This document shows, piece by piece, positions 27,850 through 36,689 of a stretch of DNA of 64,000 nucleotides (position 1 is the stretch's first letter; every line of letters begins with the position of its first letter). Source of the DNA: DATFLS01 sp964413425 (GTDB lineage: Bacteria; Fidelibacterota; JAANXI01); NCBI GenBank assembly GCA_964413425.1, contig CAYPST010000002.1, positions 1 to 64,000 of the forward strand, read 5' to 3'. The notes beneath the pieces are model-generated. The model did no database searches, was not told the origin of the DNA, and saw nothing but the letters and a program-made list of their open reading frames with translations. The position numbers and the translations under genes are program-made.

Positions 27850-28201
27850 GATGCAACCTCTGCATTGCACTCTTCCTGTTACCTTCGATATTCAGAAATC
27901 AAAATTAGACATTCGAGGGTCTTTAAACAAGAATCGAGATAAGCGAGATGGACCACAGCTTGCCGGGAATGATTGAATGATTGAAAGACTTTACCGTTAA
28001 TAAAGAGGCCTTCTCCGCAATCGGGGACGCCGGCAGCACCTTCACCTCAATCCACGTGCATCGAATCGAAAAACGCACTGTCTCCGGAGCGAATAAATGA
28101 ATGCAATAAGGAATATCAGCCGACTCCTGCAAATACTTCGCCTGTTGTGCCTCGGACCGGCAGGCAATCGGGATCAGACTGACTTTATGACCTGAGGAGG
28201 C
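27850..28201. other. Intergenic stretch continuing the tlpA-like reading frame
   Basis: No gene is confidently supported. Directly after the stop codon of the thioredoxin gene the same frame stays open for about 90 more codons down to near 27923, but the translation matches no family I know. The word GATTGAA is repeated near 27972-27985. Confidence 0.35.
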
Positions 28202-28774
28202 TCAATTCACCACGGCCTCGATATCCTGCCAGAACGTTTCGCCGTCCCTGGGCCCCACGTAATATTTCTGCACCCGGCCATCGGGGCCAATCAGGAAGGT
28301 GGTGGGAATGGCCTGTATCCGGCCGTACAGCTCCGCCAGTTTCATCATGGTGGCGTCCTCTCCGTACAGGACGGGATAGTTCATACCGATTTTGTCGGCG
28401 AACTTTCGGATCTGTTCGGGAGTCCCGCTCTGGAGTGTCATCCCCAGGATCACGAATTGATCCGGATCTTTGGTGTTAGTCAGTTCGATAAAATCAGGAA
28501 TTTCCACCCGGCAGGGACCGCACCAGGTGGCCCAGAAATTCAGCAGCACCGCTTTCCCGCGATAATCGGAAAGACGCACCGTTTCACCCTGGATGGTTTG
28601 CAACTCAAAATTCGGTGCCATCGGATTCGTGTCGAAGTTCCCGGAAAGAGAGATGGGTTTCTGGGCATCAAGATCTATGGCAACATCTTGCGCCGAAATT
28701 GCTGCTCCAATAAGGAAAAGCCCGAATACGATTAGAAATCGAATCCCTTTTTTACAGATTTGTATATATGTCAT
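28202..28774 (-). CDS. TlpA/ResA-like periplasmic thioredoxin
   Basis: A periplasmic thiol:disulfide oxidoreductase of the TlpA/ResA group. The active site WCGPC is at 84-88, followed by the cis-Pro region AIPTTFLIGPDG. A signal peptide or signal anchor spans about 10-29 (ending ISAQ). 190 residues fits the family. It lies 67 bases downstream of dsbD on the same strand, so DsbD probably supplies its electrons; targets may include apocytochrome c or other exported thiol proteins, which agrees with the HemX/CcsA-like gene further along. It could equally be a general periplasmic reductase. Confidence 0.9.
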   Translation of the reverse strand: MTYIQICKKGIRFLIVFGLFLIGAAISAQDVAIDLDAQKPISLSGNFDTNPMAPNFELQTIQGETVRLSDYRGKAVLLNFWATWCGPCRVEIPDFIELTNTKDPDQFVILGMTLQSGTPEQIRKFADKIGMNYPVLYGEDATMMKLAELYGRIQAIPTTFLIGPDGRVQKYYVGPRDGETFWQDIEAVVN

Positions 28775-28841
28775 CGCTCAATATTCTCCAGTTCTCTATA
28801 TGCGGTTAGACTGTGATAAAATTCATTTCTATCTCACATCG

Positions 28842-30650
28842 TTACGAAGAGATTTTCTCCATCCGTTGTATAAAATCTTCCGGGGGTTCATAGCCAGTGA
28901 GTCGAAGCGATGGAATCTCTTCGCCATCTGTGTTAATAAAGACGATGGTCGGCACGCCCCGGATATCATATTCCTGTTTGAGTTTCCGGACTTCCGGAGC
29001 GTTATTTTTCGTTAAGTCAGCCTTCAACATGGTGAAATTCCGGGCTGCTTGCATCACCTGTTGATCGCTGAAGGTAAACTGATCCAATTCCTTACAGGGG
29101 ATACACCAATCAGCATAAAAATCGATAATGACCGGGGTATTGGATTGCACAGATTGCTGCAATCTCTCCTCGGAATATTTTGACCACACGACTCCATCCG
29201 TTTCAGCCTGGGCCGGAAGAACGATCCAGAATCCCACTGCCATAAACAGTAGCCCCACCACCGGCTTCATTACTTTAAAGATTCTGGTATCGGATTTATT
29301 CCGGGTAATTAATCCCAGAAAGATGGCCGCAGCGAAAGCATCAATTGCGAGAAGTGCCTTGTACATGGTGGGTGAAAAGAGTGGTTCGAGAAAATAGATG
29401 GCCATGCCAATGAGGACGAAGCCAAAGATATACCGTACCCACACCATCCATTGGCCGGATCGGGGCAGTTTCTGCATCAGCCCCGAAAAAGTGCCCAGCA
29501 GCAGGAACGGCAAGCCCAGCCCCAGACTCAGCGTAAAGAACATAAGGAATCCCAGGTATGGATTCCCCAGATCGCCTACAAAGATTAACAGACTTAACAC
29601 GAAGGGGCCGATACAGGGAGCGGCGATAATTCCGACTGTCAAGCCCATGAATAACGAACCGACCACCCCCTGCCGGGATTTCCCGCCGATAGATGCCAGA
29701 CTCTGCGGCACCCGGATCTCAAACGCACCGAACATACTGGAGGCAAGCAGCACCAGGATGGTCGCAATGAATCCCAGGACAAACGGATTCTGCAGCGCCG
29801 CGCCGATCATTTGCCCGGTCAGCGCCGCAACGGTGCCCAACAGAGAATACGTGATCGCCATCCCCAGCACATAGAATACGGCCAGAATGAAGGTGCTCTT
29901 TACGTTACTCCCTTTAGCCTGCCCTCCGAAATAACTGATGGTAATCGGGATAAGAGGATAGACACAGGGCGTCAGATTCAAGGCCAGTCCGCCCATAAAA
30001 ATAAGGAACAGGGTAAGCAGCATTCCCTTTTCACTTATCCAGGCCGCAATTTGTGACTCCTGTGCTGTCTGCACGCCGGAACCGATTCCCTGGGAACCAG
30101 TACCGGTCGAGGAAAAGATCGCCGTATTAATCTCTTCTACCGCTTCCTGATCGGAGGCAATTGGTATGGACGCAGTGAAATCCAGGTCTTGTGGTGGCAG
30201 ACAGGAGGTGTTATTACAGGCCTGATAGGTGAGTGTCCCGTGTATGGAGATATTATCCCCCTCGAACGATTCATCCACACTCACCGAAGTCACCAGGTTC
30301 ACTGTCCCTTCATACACCGCCACATCACTTTCCGAAAAATCAAAATTATAGAGGTGTGGTTCCGGAAAGTAAATACGACCAGTAGTGACGCCTTCCGGAG
30401 ATCGGAAGGAAATCTGGGTGGGAATGAGAAAGTCATCCAGCGGCTCATTGGAATTAATGTGCCAGGTATCCTTGATGGTTATTTGCACCGCCAGCTGGAG
30501 GCTCTCCCCGCGCAAGGCCGCGTTTTGAGACCATTTCGGACTCACCTGGACGATATCCTCCGGCGCACCTAACTGGCCGAAGGTTAGAGTGGGAATGAAG
30601 AGGAATCCCATCACGATTCTCAGTAAATTTTGACGCTGTATTTCTGTCAT
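28842..30650 (-). CDS. dsbD: Thiol:disulfide interchange protein DsbD
   Basis: Carries electrons from cytoplasmic thioredoxin across the inner membrane to periplasmic thiol enzymes. The order is signal peptide (1-26), N-terminal immunoglobulin-like domain with the Cys145/Cys150 pair (ACNNTSC), eight membrane helices with Cys229 (TPCVYPLIPI) and Cys346 (APCIGPF), then a C-terminal thioredoxin domain with WCIPC (Cys516/Cys519). The 602 residues match the family. The TlpA-like gene follows on the same strand and is a likely client. All six redox cysteines are present, so it should be functional. Confidence 0.94.
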   Translation of the reverse strand: MTEIQRQNLLRIVMGFLFIPTLTFGQLGAPEDIVQVSPKWSQNAALRGESLQLAVQITIKDTWHINSNEPLDDFLIPTQISFRSPEGVTTGRIYFPEPHLYNFDFSESDVAVYEGTVNLVTSVSVDESFEGDNISIHGTLTYQACNNTSCLPPQDLDFTASIPIASDQEAVEEINTAIFSSTGTGSQGIGSGVQTAQESQIAAWISEKGMLLTLFLIFMGGLALNLTPCVYPLIPITISYFGGQAKGSNVKSTFILAVFYVLGMAITYSLLGTVAALTGQMIGAALQNPFVLGFIATILVLLASSMFGAFEIRVPQSLASIGGKSRQGVVGSLFMGLTVGIIAAPCIGPFVLSLLIFVGDLGNPYLGFLMFFTLSLGLGLPFLLLGTFSGLMQKLPRSGQWMVWVRYIFGFVLIGMAIYFLEPLFSPTMYKALLAIDAFAAAIFLGLITRNKSDTRIFKVMKPVVGLLFMAVGFWIVLPAQAETDGVVWSKYSEERLQQSVQSNTPVIIDFYADWCIPCKELDQFTFSDQQVMQAARNFTMLKADLTKNNAPEVRKLKQEYDIRGVPTIVFINTDGEEIPSLRLTGYEPPEDFIQRMEKISS

Positions 30651-30713
30651 GAGCTATCCTTTGTTTCTTGCTTTTAAACTACTTGCAGGCTCTTATCAGC
30701 GATGTTGGTTTCA

Positions 30714-31658
30714 TTACATCTCTGCCTGATACACATCCATGATATCCGTTCTGCTTACAGAGACTCTGATCCGCTGCCACCAGCGAAGCCGGCGAGAAAG
30801 GAGGTTCTTAATCTCTGGAAGTAACCGTTCGGCGATGTTACGCCCGGCTTCAATAATCTCTTGCATTCGTCCGAATTCATACCAATGGACATTTTCCAGT
30901 TCCGGATAAATTTGCATATCCGCCTCGTGCATTTGCATTCTTGAATAGTGCAGGGAGGTGATTTGTTCCGCCCGGTTAATGATTTCCAGGGCATTTTCCA
31001 GATCGGCCGGATAGTTTGCAGGCGGAGGCACGCCGACTCCGAATACAACGGTTGGTTCACTCCCCCGGGCATACCTCACGGGCACCGGGCAACTGATGCC
31101 GCCGTCGCTCAAGAATCGGCCGTTCAAGCGAACCGGGGGGAGGAAACCGGGAATAGAGGCACTCGCTGTCACCGCCTCGTGAAGATTCCCGGAGGACAAT
31201 GGCACATCCTGTCCATCCCGCAGGTCCGTCGCCAAGACCGTTAGCGGTATTTGGCATCCATCGAAATTTTCAATCAAGATCAAGCGTTTCACTGCGTTTT
31301 GTAACCGTTCCGATTTTATAATCGACTTTCGGGTTCTGGCCATGTTTACCGCCAGCCGTTCCCGGATATTTGAGGTAAACTGATCCCAGAATCCGGTCTC
31401 TTTTTCCTCCTGGGTTATCAATCGTGGAATTCCCACCTGTTGATATTCCTCGCTGTTCACAAACTCGGCAAACCGCCGCTCTACCTGAAACGCATCCAGG
31501 GTTTCAGCGTACATGGCACCGACCACCGCTCCCATGCTGGTCCCGGCGACATAATGGACGGGAAGACCGGCTTCCTGGAAGACCTGCAACACTCCGATGT
31601 GCGCAAAACCCCGGGCACCGCCGCCGCCTAAGGCCACACCGATTTTCGTGCGTTTCAT
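30714..31658 (-). CDS. Patatin-like phospholipase (RssA/NTE type)
   Basis: A lipid acyl hydrolase of the patatin family using a Ser-Asp dyad. GGGGARG (11-17) is the oxyanion loop, GTSMG holds nucleophile Ser41, and Asp185 in LSDGGIS completes the dyad. It is 314 residues, with no signal peptide, so a cytoplasmic or inner-face role on membrane lipids is likely. Its ATG overlaps the stop of the cyclophilin gene in an ATGA junction, so it is translationally coupled and the last gene of the pyrF-pyrE-yycJ-like-cyclophilin-patatin run. The true substrate cannot be told. Confidence 0.9.
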   Translation of the reverse strand: MKRTKIGVALGGGGARGFAHIGVLQVFQEAGLPVHYVAGTSMGAVVGAMYAETLDAFQVERRFAEFVNSEEYQQVGIPRLITQEEKETGFWDQFTSNIRERLAVNMARTRKSIIKSERLQNAVKRLILIENFDGCQIPLTVLATDLRDGQDVPLSSGNLHEAVTASASIPGFLPPVRLNGRFLSDGGISCPVPVRYARGSEPTVVFGVGVPPPANYPADLENALEIINRAEQITSLHYSRMQMHEADMQIYPELENVHWYEFGRMQEIIEAGRNIAERLLPEIKNLLSRRLRWWQRIRVSVSRTDIMDVYQAEM

Positions 31659-32431
31659 TGATTTAATAGATCCACATTTGCTCGGTCCGTTACATATACG
31701 TTTGTCATAATGACCGGATCCACCGGCCGATCGTTCTGGTTCGTCTCAACAGCGGCAATTTTATCCACCACATCCATCCCCAGGATCACCTCACCGAACA
31801 CAGTATATTGGTTATCCAGAAAGGGAGTACCTCCTCGTTCCAGATACGTCTGAACCACTTCTTCGCTGAATTCATAGCCGACATTATTTTCCGCATTCCT
31901 GATTCGTGCTTCGCTCAGATCGGGGTTCTGGACAATGAAGAATTGACTGCCGGCCGTATTGGGTCCACTGGAGGACCGGGCCATGGAAAGCCGCCCTCGA
32001 TAGTGGGGCAGTTCGCTGAATTCAGCCGGGATGGTATATCCGGGCCCGCCGGTTCCGTCGTTGGCGGGATTATTATCTCTGGAGAGAATATCTCCGCCCT
32101 GTATCATAAAACCGGGAATAATCCGATGAAACCAGGTCCCGTTAAAGTAACCATGATTGGCCAGCCGCTTGAAATTCTCGGTGTGAGTCGGGGCCACATC
32201 TGTGAAAAATTCCACCACTATGGGGCCGAAGTTCGTTTCAATTACCCCGACCTCATCCTCCATAACCGGCTCTTTCGGTGCATTCCGGACCACTTGCCGG
32301 ATTGAATCGATCTGCGCCTGCGTGAGCACCTCGAATTCTTTATGTATTACCTCTTCTTCCTTCTCTGCACACTGAAACAACATCACACCGGCTGCAAGTA
32401 TGATTATCCAGGGCATGATTTTGCCATTCAT
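31655..32431 (-). CDS. Cyclophilin-type peptidyl-prolyl isomerase, lipoprotein
   Basis: Isomerises proline peptide bonds to help exported proteins fold. The cyclophilin core is clear: FHRIIPGFMIQGGD, then SMARSSSGPNTAGSQFFI and the YTVFGEVILGMDVVDKI region. A short signal ends in MLFQC, so Cys21 is probably lipidated and the protein sits in the periplasm on a membrane. 258 residues include a charged N-terminal linker. AGGAGG precedes the ATG. It is 16 bases downstream of the metallo-hydrolase gene and overlaps the patatin gene by four bases. Confidence 0.93.
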   Translation of the reverse strand: MNGKIMPWIIILAAGVMLFQCAEKEEEVIHKEFEVLTQAQIDSIRQVVRNAPKEPVMEDEVGVIETNFGPIVVEFFTDVAPTHTENFKRLANHGYFNGTWFHRIIPGFMIQGGDILSRDNNPANDGTGGPGYTIPAEFSELPHYRGRLSMARSSSGPNTAGSQFFIVQNPDLSEARIRNAENNVGYEFSEEVVQTYLERGGTPFLDNQYTVFGEVILGMDVVDKIAAVETNQNDRPVDPVIMTNVYVTDRANVDLLNQ

Positions 32432-32447
32432 GGGTTTTCCTCCTCGG

Positions 32448-33242
32448 TTAGAGAATTAGTTCATCCATGGGTTCCTGTTGAGATGCAATGTTCACCTCTA
32501 TGGTGGTTCCACACTCTTTTTCGACCTGCTCCAGCACCGTGTCAGCAGCCAGACCGGGATCATTATTTTTTTCGCTCAAGTGGGCGAGGGTCACTTCCGG
32601 AATACCGGTTTGACTTACGACCTCACCGATCAGCTGCGCCGCAGCAACATTGGAAAGATGGCCGGTCCGGCTGCTCACCCGCTGCTTCAGCGACCAGGGA
32701 TACGAACCGTGCATTAACATGTGCTCATCGTGGTTGGTTTCAATGACCAAGACATGAATATTACCCAGTTGCTGACGAATGAGCGGGGTGACCTGGCCAA
32801 GATCGGTAACAAAACCGACTTTTTTCCCCAGGGATTTCTCTTTTCCGTTCACCTGGCTGAATTTAAAACCCACCGGATCCCCGGCGTCGTGTGGGAGTGG
32901 AAATGTCTCCATGTACAGGTCGCGAAACGTCATCGTGTGCCCGGTAGCGAAAAATTTGACGTCCGCATCAACGAGTGTTCTTTTCGTGTATTCAAACGTG
33001 AGACGGTTCAAATACACCGGTGTGTGATATTTCCGGGCGAACACACCGACCCCTCTGATATGATCCGCATGATCATGGCTGACCAGGATACCGTGAATTT
33101 CGCGGGGATCAACCTGCACCGTATTCAGTCGCCGGACTAACTCCTTCCCGCTGAATCCGTTATCAAGCAGAAACACACTCTCCGCCGTCCGGATAATACA
33201 ACTGTTCCCCTTACTGCCACTTCCCAGAATCTGGATCCTCAT
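32448..33242 (-). CDS. Metallo-beta-lactamase-fold hydrolase, YycJ/WalJ-like
   Basis: A metallo-beta-lactamase-fold protein of 264 residues with the HxHxDH zinc motif at 56-61 (HDHADH) and the following IRGVGVFARKYHTPVY, which matches the YycJ/WalJ group of putative DNA-processing hydrolases. The N-terminal LGSGSKGNS is also typical of that group. No signal peptide, so cytoplasmic. It lies 13 bases downstream of pyrE and 16 upstream of the cyclophilin gene in the same operon. The YycJ-like name rests on the motif pattern; the biological substrate is not known from the sequence. Confidence 0.87.
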   Translation of the reverse strand: MRIQILGSGSKGNSCIIRTAESVFLLDNGFSGKELVRRLNTVQVDPREIHGILVSHDHADHIRGVGVFARKYHTPVYLNRLTFEYTKRTLVDADVKFFATGHTMTFRDLYMETFPLPHDAGDPVGFKFSQVNGKEKSLGKKVGFVTDLGQVTPLIRQQLGNIHVLVIETNHDEHMLMHGSYPWSLKQRVSSRTGHLSNVAAAQLIGEVVSQTGIPEVTLAHLSEKNNDPGLAADTVLEQVEKECGTTIEVNIASQQEPMDELIL

Positions 33243-33255
33243 TGGCTCGCACCCG

Positions 33256-33834
33256 TTACTTTTTTCCCGATCGTCCCCGGGAAGTCAGCGGAATGTTTTG
33301 CTCACACAGCGGGCACTCTTCCGGTTGATAGTTTTCAACTGCCGCCGTATAGAGGGAAGCCCATTCCACAGCCGGGTCAAACGTGCCGGTGCTGCGATCA
33401 ATGAGCAGGCCGATGCCCTGTACCAATGCTCCGGTTTTCCTCACCAGATCGAGCACTTCCAGTACCGACCCCCCGGTGGTGACAATATCCTCAACTATCA
33501 GAACGCGCTCCTCGGGTGTGATGCGAAAGCCGCGCCGGAAGGTGAAATCGCCCTCCGCTCGCTCTGCAAAAACACATCGGACACCAAACTGCCTGGCGAC
33601 TTCATATGCCAGCAAAATACCTCCAATCGCTGCCCCGGCCACCACATCCACTTCCTTCCCGGCAAATTTCTCCGCAAGTGCCCGGGAAATCCTGCTGTTA
33701 TACTTCGGATTTTCCAGGAGCCGGAACTTCTCAAAGTAATGGGGAGAATGCATGCCGGACGTCAATAAAAAATGACCTTGAAGATAGGCGCCGGATTCCT
33801 TTAATAGCTGTTCCATATCAAATTGATCGGACAT
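33256..33834 (-). CDS. pyrE: Orotate phosphoribosyltransferase
   Basis: Joins orotate to phosphoribosyl pyrophosphate to make OMP in pyrimidine synthesis. The PRPP motif VLIVEDIVTTGGSV is at 111-124, and the flexible loop and the FAERAEGDFTFRRGF segment are in place. 192 residues is the family norm. The C-terminus has a CPLCEQ pair of cysteines that is not part of the core. Its start overlaps the end of pyrF by 17 bases, so the two last pyrimidine steps are translated together. Confidence 0.95.
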   Translation of the reverse strand: MSDQFDMEQLLKESGAYLQGHFLLTSGMHSPHYFEKFRLLENPKYNSRISRALAEKFAGKEVDVVAGAAIGGILLAYEVARQFGVRCVFAERAEGDFTFRRGFRITPEERVLIVEDIVTTGGSVLEVLDLVRKTGALVQGIGLLIDRSTGTFDPAVEWASLYTAAVENYQPEECPLCEQNIPLTSRGRSGKK

Positions 33835-34645
33835 GTGTTAGCGCCTCATTTAGCTGTTGCTTGTACTCAGCTGCTTTCCGTCCAGCCTTCTCGGCATAAT
33901 CCTTCCCTGAGCCGGCGTAGAGTATAGCACGCGATATCGGAATGATCAGATCGTATCCGGCTGCTGAACGGCCCGCCTCCAGCACCTTCTGCAGATCCCC
34001 TCCCTGCGCTCCCACTCCCGGCGCAAGAATCGGGAGGTCAGGAGCAACGGTCCGTATCTCCGCCAAATATGCGGCTTTGGTAGCCCCGACTACCAATCCG
34101 ACATTGTTATTGCTATTCCACTCGGTTGCTTTTTTCGCAACCTGAAGATAAACCGGTTCCCCGGATTGCAGCACCAACTGCTGAAAATCACGACTCCCGG
34201 GATTTGAAGTAAAGCATAATATAAAAACCCCCTTTGCAGGATCTTGAATAAAAGGAGTCACTGCGTCTTCTCCCATGTACGGATTGACGGTGACCGCATC
34301 CATATCGAGCCCGGTGAACGCCGCACGTGCATAGTGCCTTGCCGTGTTGCCGATATCACCCCGCTTTACATCATACATCGCAAGGAGATCGGCGGGGATG
34401 TCGTGCCGCAGATCTTTCAAGATTTCCAGGCCCTCGCCTCCCAGTACTTCGAAAAATGCACTGTTAAATTTATACCCGCAAACATGACGCTGCGTATGAC
34501 GAATAATCTGTTGGGAGAATTCGTGAATCCCCTCTGCAGATCGAGGCAGCGCAGAGGGGAGTTTTTCCATGTCCGGATCAATTCCCACACAGAGTAAACT
34601 GTTCACCTGATTCTGGACTTTCCGAACACGATGATTAAATGCCAT
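33818..34645 (-). CDS. pyrF: Orotidine 5'-phosphate decarboxylase (type 2)
   Basis: Decarboxylates OMP to UMP, the final step of pyrimidine synthesis. The catalytic DVKRGDIGNT block has Asp92, Lys94 and Asp97. Length (275 residues) and the LCVGIDPDMEKLP N-terminus identify the longer, type 2 (PyrF-2) form. It overlaps pyrE by 17 bases. About 110 bases separate it from the sigma-54-type regulator gene upstream on the same strand, so it may be read from that transcript or from its own promoter. Confidence 0.95.
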   Translation of the reverse strand: MAFNHRVRKVQNQVNSLLCVGIDPDMEKLPSALPRSAEGIHEFSQQIIRHTQRHVCGYKFNSAFFEVLGGEGLEILKDLRHDIPADLLAMYDVKRGDIGNTARHYARAAFTGLDMDAVTVNPYMGEDAVTPFIQDPAKGVFILCFTSNPGSRDFQQLVLQSGEPVYLQVAKKATEWNSNNNVGLVVGATKAAYLAEIRTVAPDLPILAPGVGAQGGDLQKVLEAGRSAAGYDLIIPISRAILYAGSGKDYAEKAGRKAAEYKQQLNEALTHVRSI

Positions 34646-34757
34646 ATTCTCCCTCAGTGCTTGACAGTAAAATAATCAGTCCTGCTCTCTGGCAGAAACG
34701 GGACGGAATTCTCACGCCGTCTGAAACAAACGAGCCCCCTCACCGGATTCGCCGGAA

Positions 34758-36689
34758 TCACTCTTCTTCCTCCAAACCATATTTCTTTATTTTCCGCCAG
34801 AGTGTGGTTCGACCGATCCCCAGTTTTTCCGCCACCTCGGAATAATTCCCCTGTAATTGCTGCAGCAGTTGGCGGATGTATTGTTCTTCCACTTCTTCCA
34901 GGGTCCGAATTTCCTCTGCCCGGTCCTGAGCAGTGTGCGCTGTCGGCTGTACAACAGATGCCGGGAGATCGTCCCGGGTTATCCGGTGATCCGCACTCAG
35001 TGCAATTGCCCGCTCCACCACGTTCTCCAGCTCTCGTATATTCCCCTGCCACTCATACGCTATGAGTGCTTCGGCGGCCTCTTTGGAAATCACTTCCACC
35101 TGTTTACCCATTTTTGTGTTATATTTCCGCATAAAGTGGTTGATGAGAGGGAAGATGTCTTCTTTCCGCTCACAGAGTGGAGGCAGTGAAAGTTGGACCA
35201 CATTTATCCGGTAATATAAATCAGACCGGAAGTGTCCTGTCTCCACTTCCGCCTGGAGCCGTTTACTGGTAGCGGCAATAATTCGGACATCAATTGATTC
35301 CGGAGTACTGCTTCCCAGGGGAGTCACTTCCCGCTCCTGGAGGGCTCGCAGAAGTTTGACCTGAAACATCTGGGTGGTATCTCCGATTTCATCCAGAAAT
35401 ACGGTGCCACCGGCCGCCTCCTTCAGGAGACCTTTTCTGGGAGAGGTTGCGCCTGTGAATGCCCCTTTCTCGTGTCCGAACAGTTCCGCCTCCAGCAGCG
35501 TTTCCGGTATCGCCCCGCAATTGATGGTGACAAACGGTCCGTTCTTTCGCTGACTAATTTCATGGATGGCACGTGCGACCAGCTCTTTTCCGGTCCCGGT
35601 CTCTCCTTGTATCAGCACCGTGATATCAGTTTCCGCCACCCGCTCTATCAGATCGAACACCTGCTGCATCTGGTGACTTTTCCCCACAATCCCCTGGAAT
35701 CGATATCGCTGATCCGAGTACAGCCAGTCAAAAAAACCTTCAACCATTTCATCGATGTGCTGCTGAAATCTGGTGAGTATCTGCCGTCGTTTCTCTCGAG
35801 CCTGCATCAGTGCCTGCTCCAACTCCTCTCTGTTGTAAACAAACACCGATGAAGATCGTGAAAATGTTGCGGTGACTTCCGGGAGTTCACCCCAGTTGTA
35901 AATCAATCGATGTTTCTTTCTCTGCGTGTGCAGACTACTCAAAATCGCGGTCTGCGATGGTGCCAGCAGGTCGTCTTCCTTGGAGGCAATAATGATGATA
36001 TCGGATTGTGAAAGCGCCTCTCCCACTTCTTCCGGCCGGATGGGCAGGGCCTCCAGCGTCAGGCTCAGGCGCTCGGCTTCCGAAAAATCCGGATGGCAGT
36101 AATACAGGCGACGTACGTGCTGCCTGCTCCAGTATTCAAGAAATCTTTCCGAAGATTCGTTCGCTCCGATAACAGTAATCACGGCTTCGGAGACGTCTTC
36201 CATAATTTTTCCCGCCAGCTCCCGGGAGAGCGATTCCGGAGTCACCGAATGCGCACTCAATTCTCCGGAAGACCGGATAGTATCACCCAGCAGATTGGCT
36301 GTCTTCCGTAACTCCCGGAATACCGCACCGGTCAACCCATTCTGCATGGATTTCCGAAAATCGACGTTCAATGCGGTCTGCACCGAGCGCTCACCAATAA
36401 ATAGAGAATCTTTGCCGAGATATTCCTCATAAAATTGCCGTACTGCCTGTCGTTCGTGTCGCTCCGAAACAGTTGTGAGAGCCATGTCCTTCCGGTTGGT
36501 TCGAAGACTTTCGGTGATATCCGATTGCCCTCCTTGCTCTCCGGCCAGGTAAATACTGATCCAGCCAGCATGCCGGAAAGCACAGGCTTCTTCAATGGAA
36601 CAGCCATGAATTACCGTCCTCAGCTCCTCCAGAAGCAGCGGGAAATCAACGGATTTTTCAGGTTTCAATCTGAGTGCGGTCAATTGCAT
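34758..36689 (-). CDS. Sigma-54-dependent activator with a glutamyl-tRNA-reductase-like sensor half
   Basis: The C-terminal half is a standard bacterial enhancer-binding protein: Walker A GETGTGKE (362-369), the sigma-54 loop GAFTGA (409-414), Walker B VFLDEIGD (430-437) and a Fis-type helix-turn-helix at about 604-640. The first 325 residues follow glutamyl-tRNA reductase (HemA) in order: IEEACAFRHAGWISIYL over IEEA..LSTCNR.EIYL (the catalytic Cys is Ala41), GKDSLFIGE over GLDSLVLGE (92-100), a Rossmann segment VITVIGANESS (170-180) that has lost the second and third glycines, and the start of the long spinal helix (about 288-325). It is therefore a sensor built from a dead HemA. The gene starts within the stop codon of the HemX/CcsA-like gene (TAATG), so the two are coupled. 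The ligand is unknown. Confidence 0.88.
   Translation of the reverse strand: MQLTALRLKPEKSVDFPLLLEELRTVIHGCSIEEACAFRHAGWISIYLAGEQGGQSDITESLRTNRKDMALTTVSERHERQAVRQFYEEYLGKDSLFIGERSVQTALNVDFRKSMQNGLTGAVFRELRKTANLLGDTIRSSGELSAHSVTPESLSRELAGKIMEDVSEAVITVIGANESSERFLEYWSRQHVRRLYYCHPDFSEAERLSLTLEALPIRPEEVGEALSQSDIIIIASKEDDLLAPSQTAILSSLHTQRKKHRLIYNWGELPEVTATFSRSSSVFVYNREELEQALMQAREKRRQILTRFQQHIDEMVEGFFDWLYSDQRYRFQGIVGKSHQMQQVFDLIERVAETDITVLIQGETGTGKELVARAIHEISQRKNGPFVTINCGAIPETLLEAELFGHEKGAFTGATSPRKGLLKEAAGGTVFLDEIGDTTQMFQVKLLRALQEREVTPLGSSTPESIDVRIIAATSKRLQAEVETGHFRSDLYYRINVVQLSLPPLCERKEDIFPLINHFMRKYNTKMGKQVEVISKEAAEALIAYEWQGNIRELENVVERAIALSADHRITRDDLPASVVQPTAHTAQDRAEEIRTLEEVEEQYIRQLLQQLQGNYSEVAEKLGIGRTTLWRKIKKYGLEEEE

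Noticed and set aside
34758..35600. Functional glutamyl-tRNA reductase
   Set aside because: The N-terminal half is HemA-like, but the catalytic Cys and the NADPH glycines are missing and the dimer domain is replaced, so enzymatic activity is unlikely.
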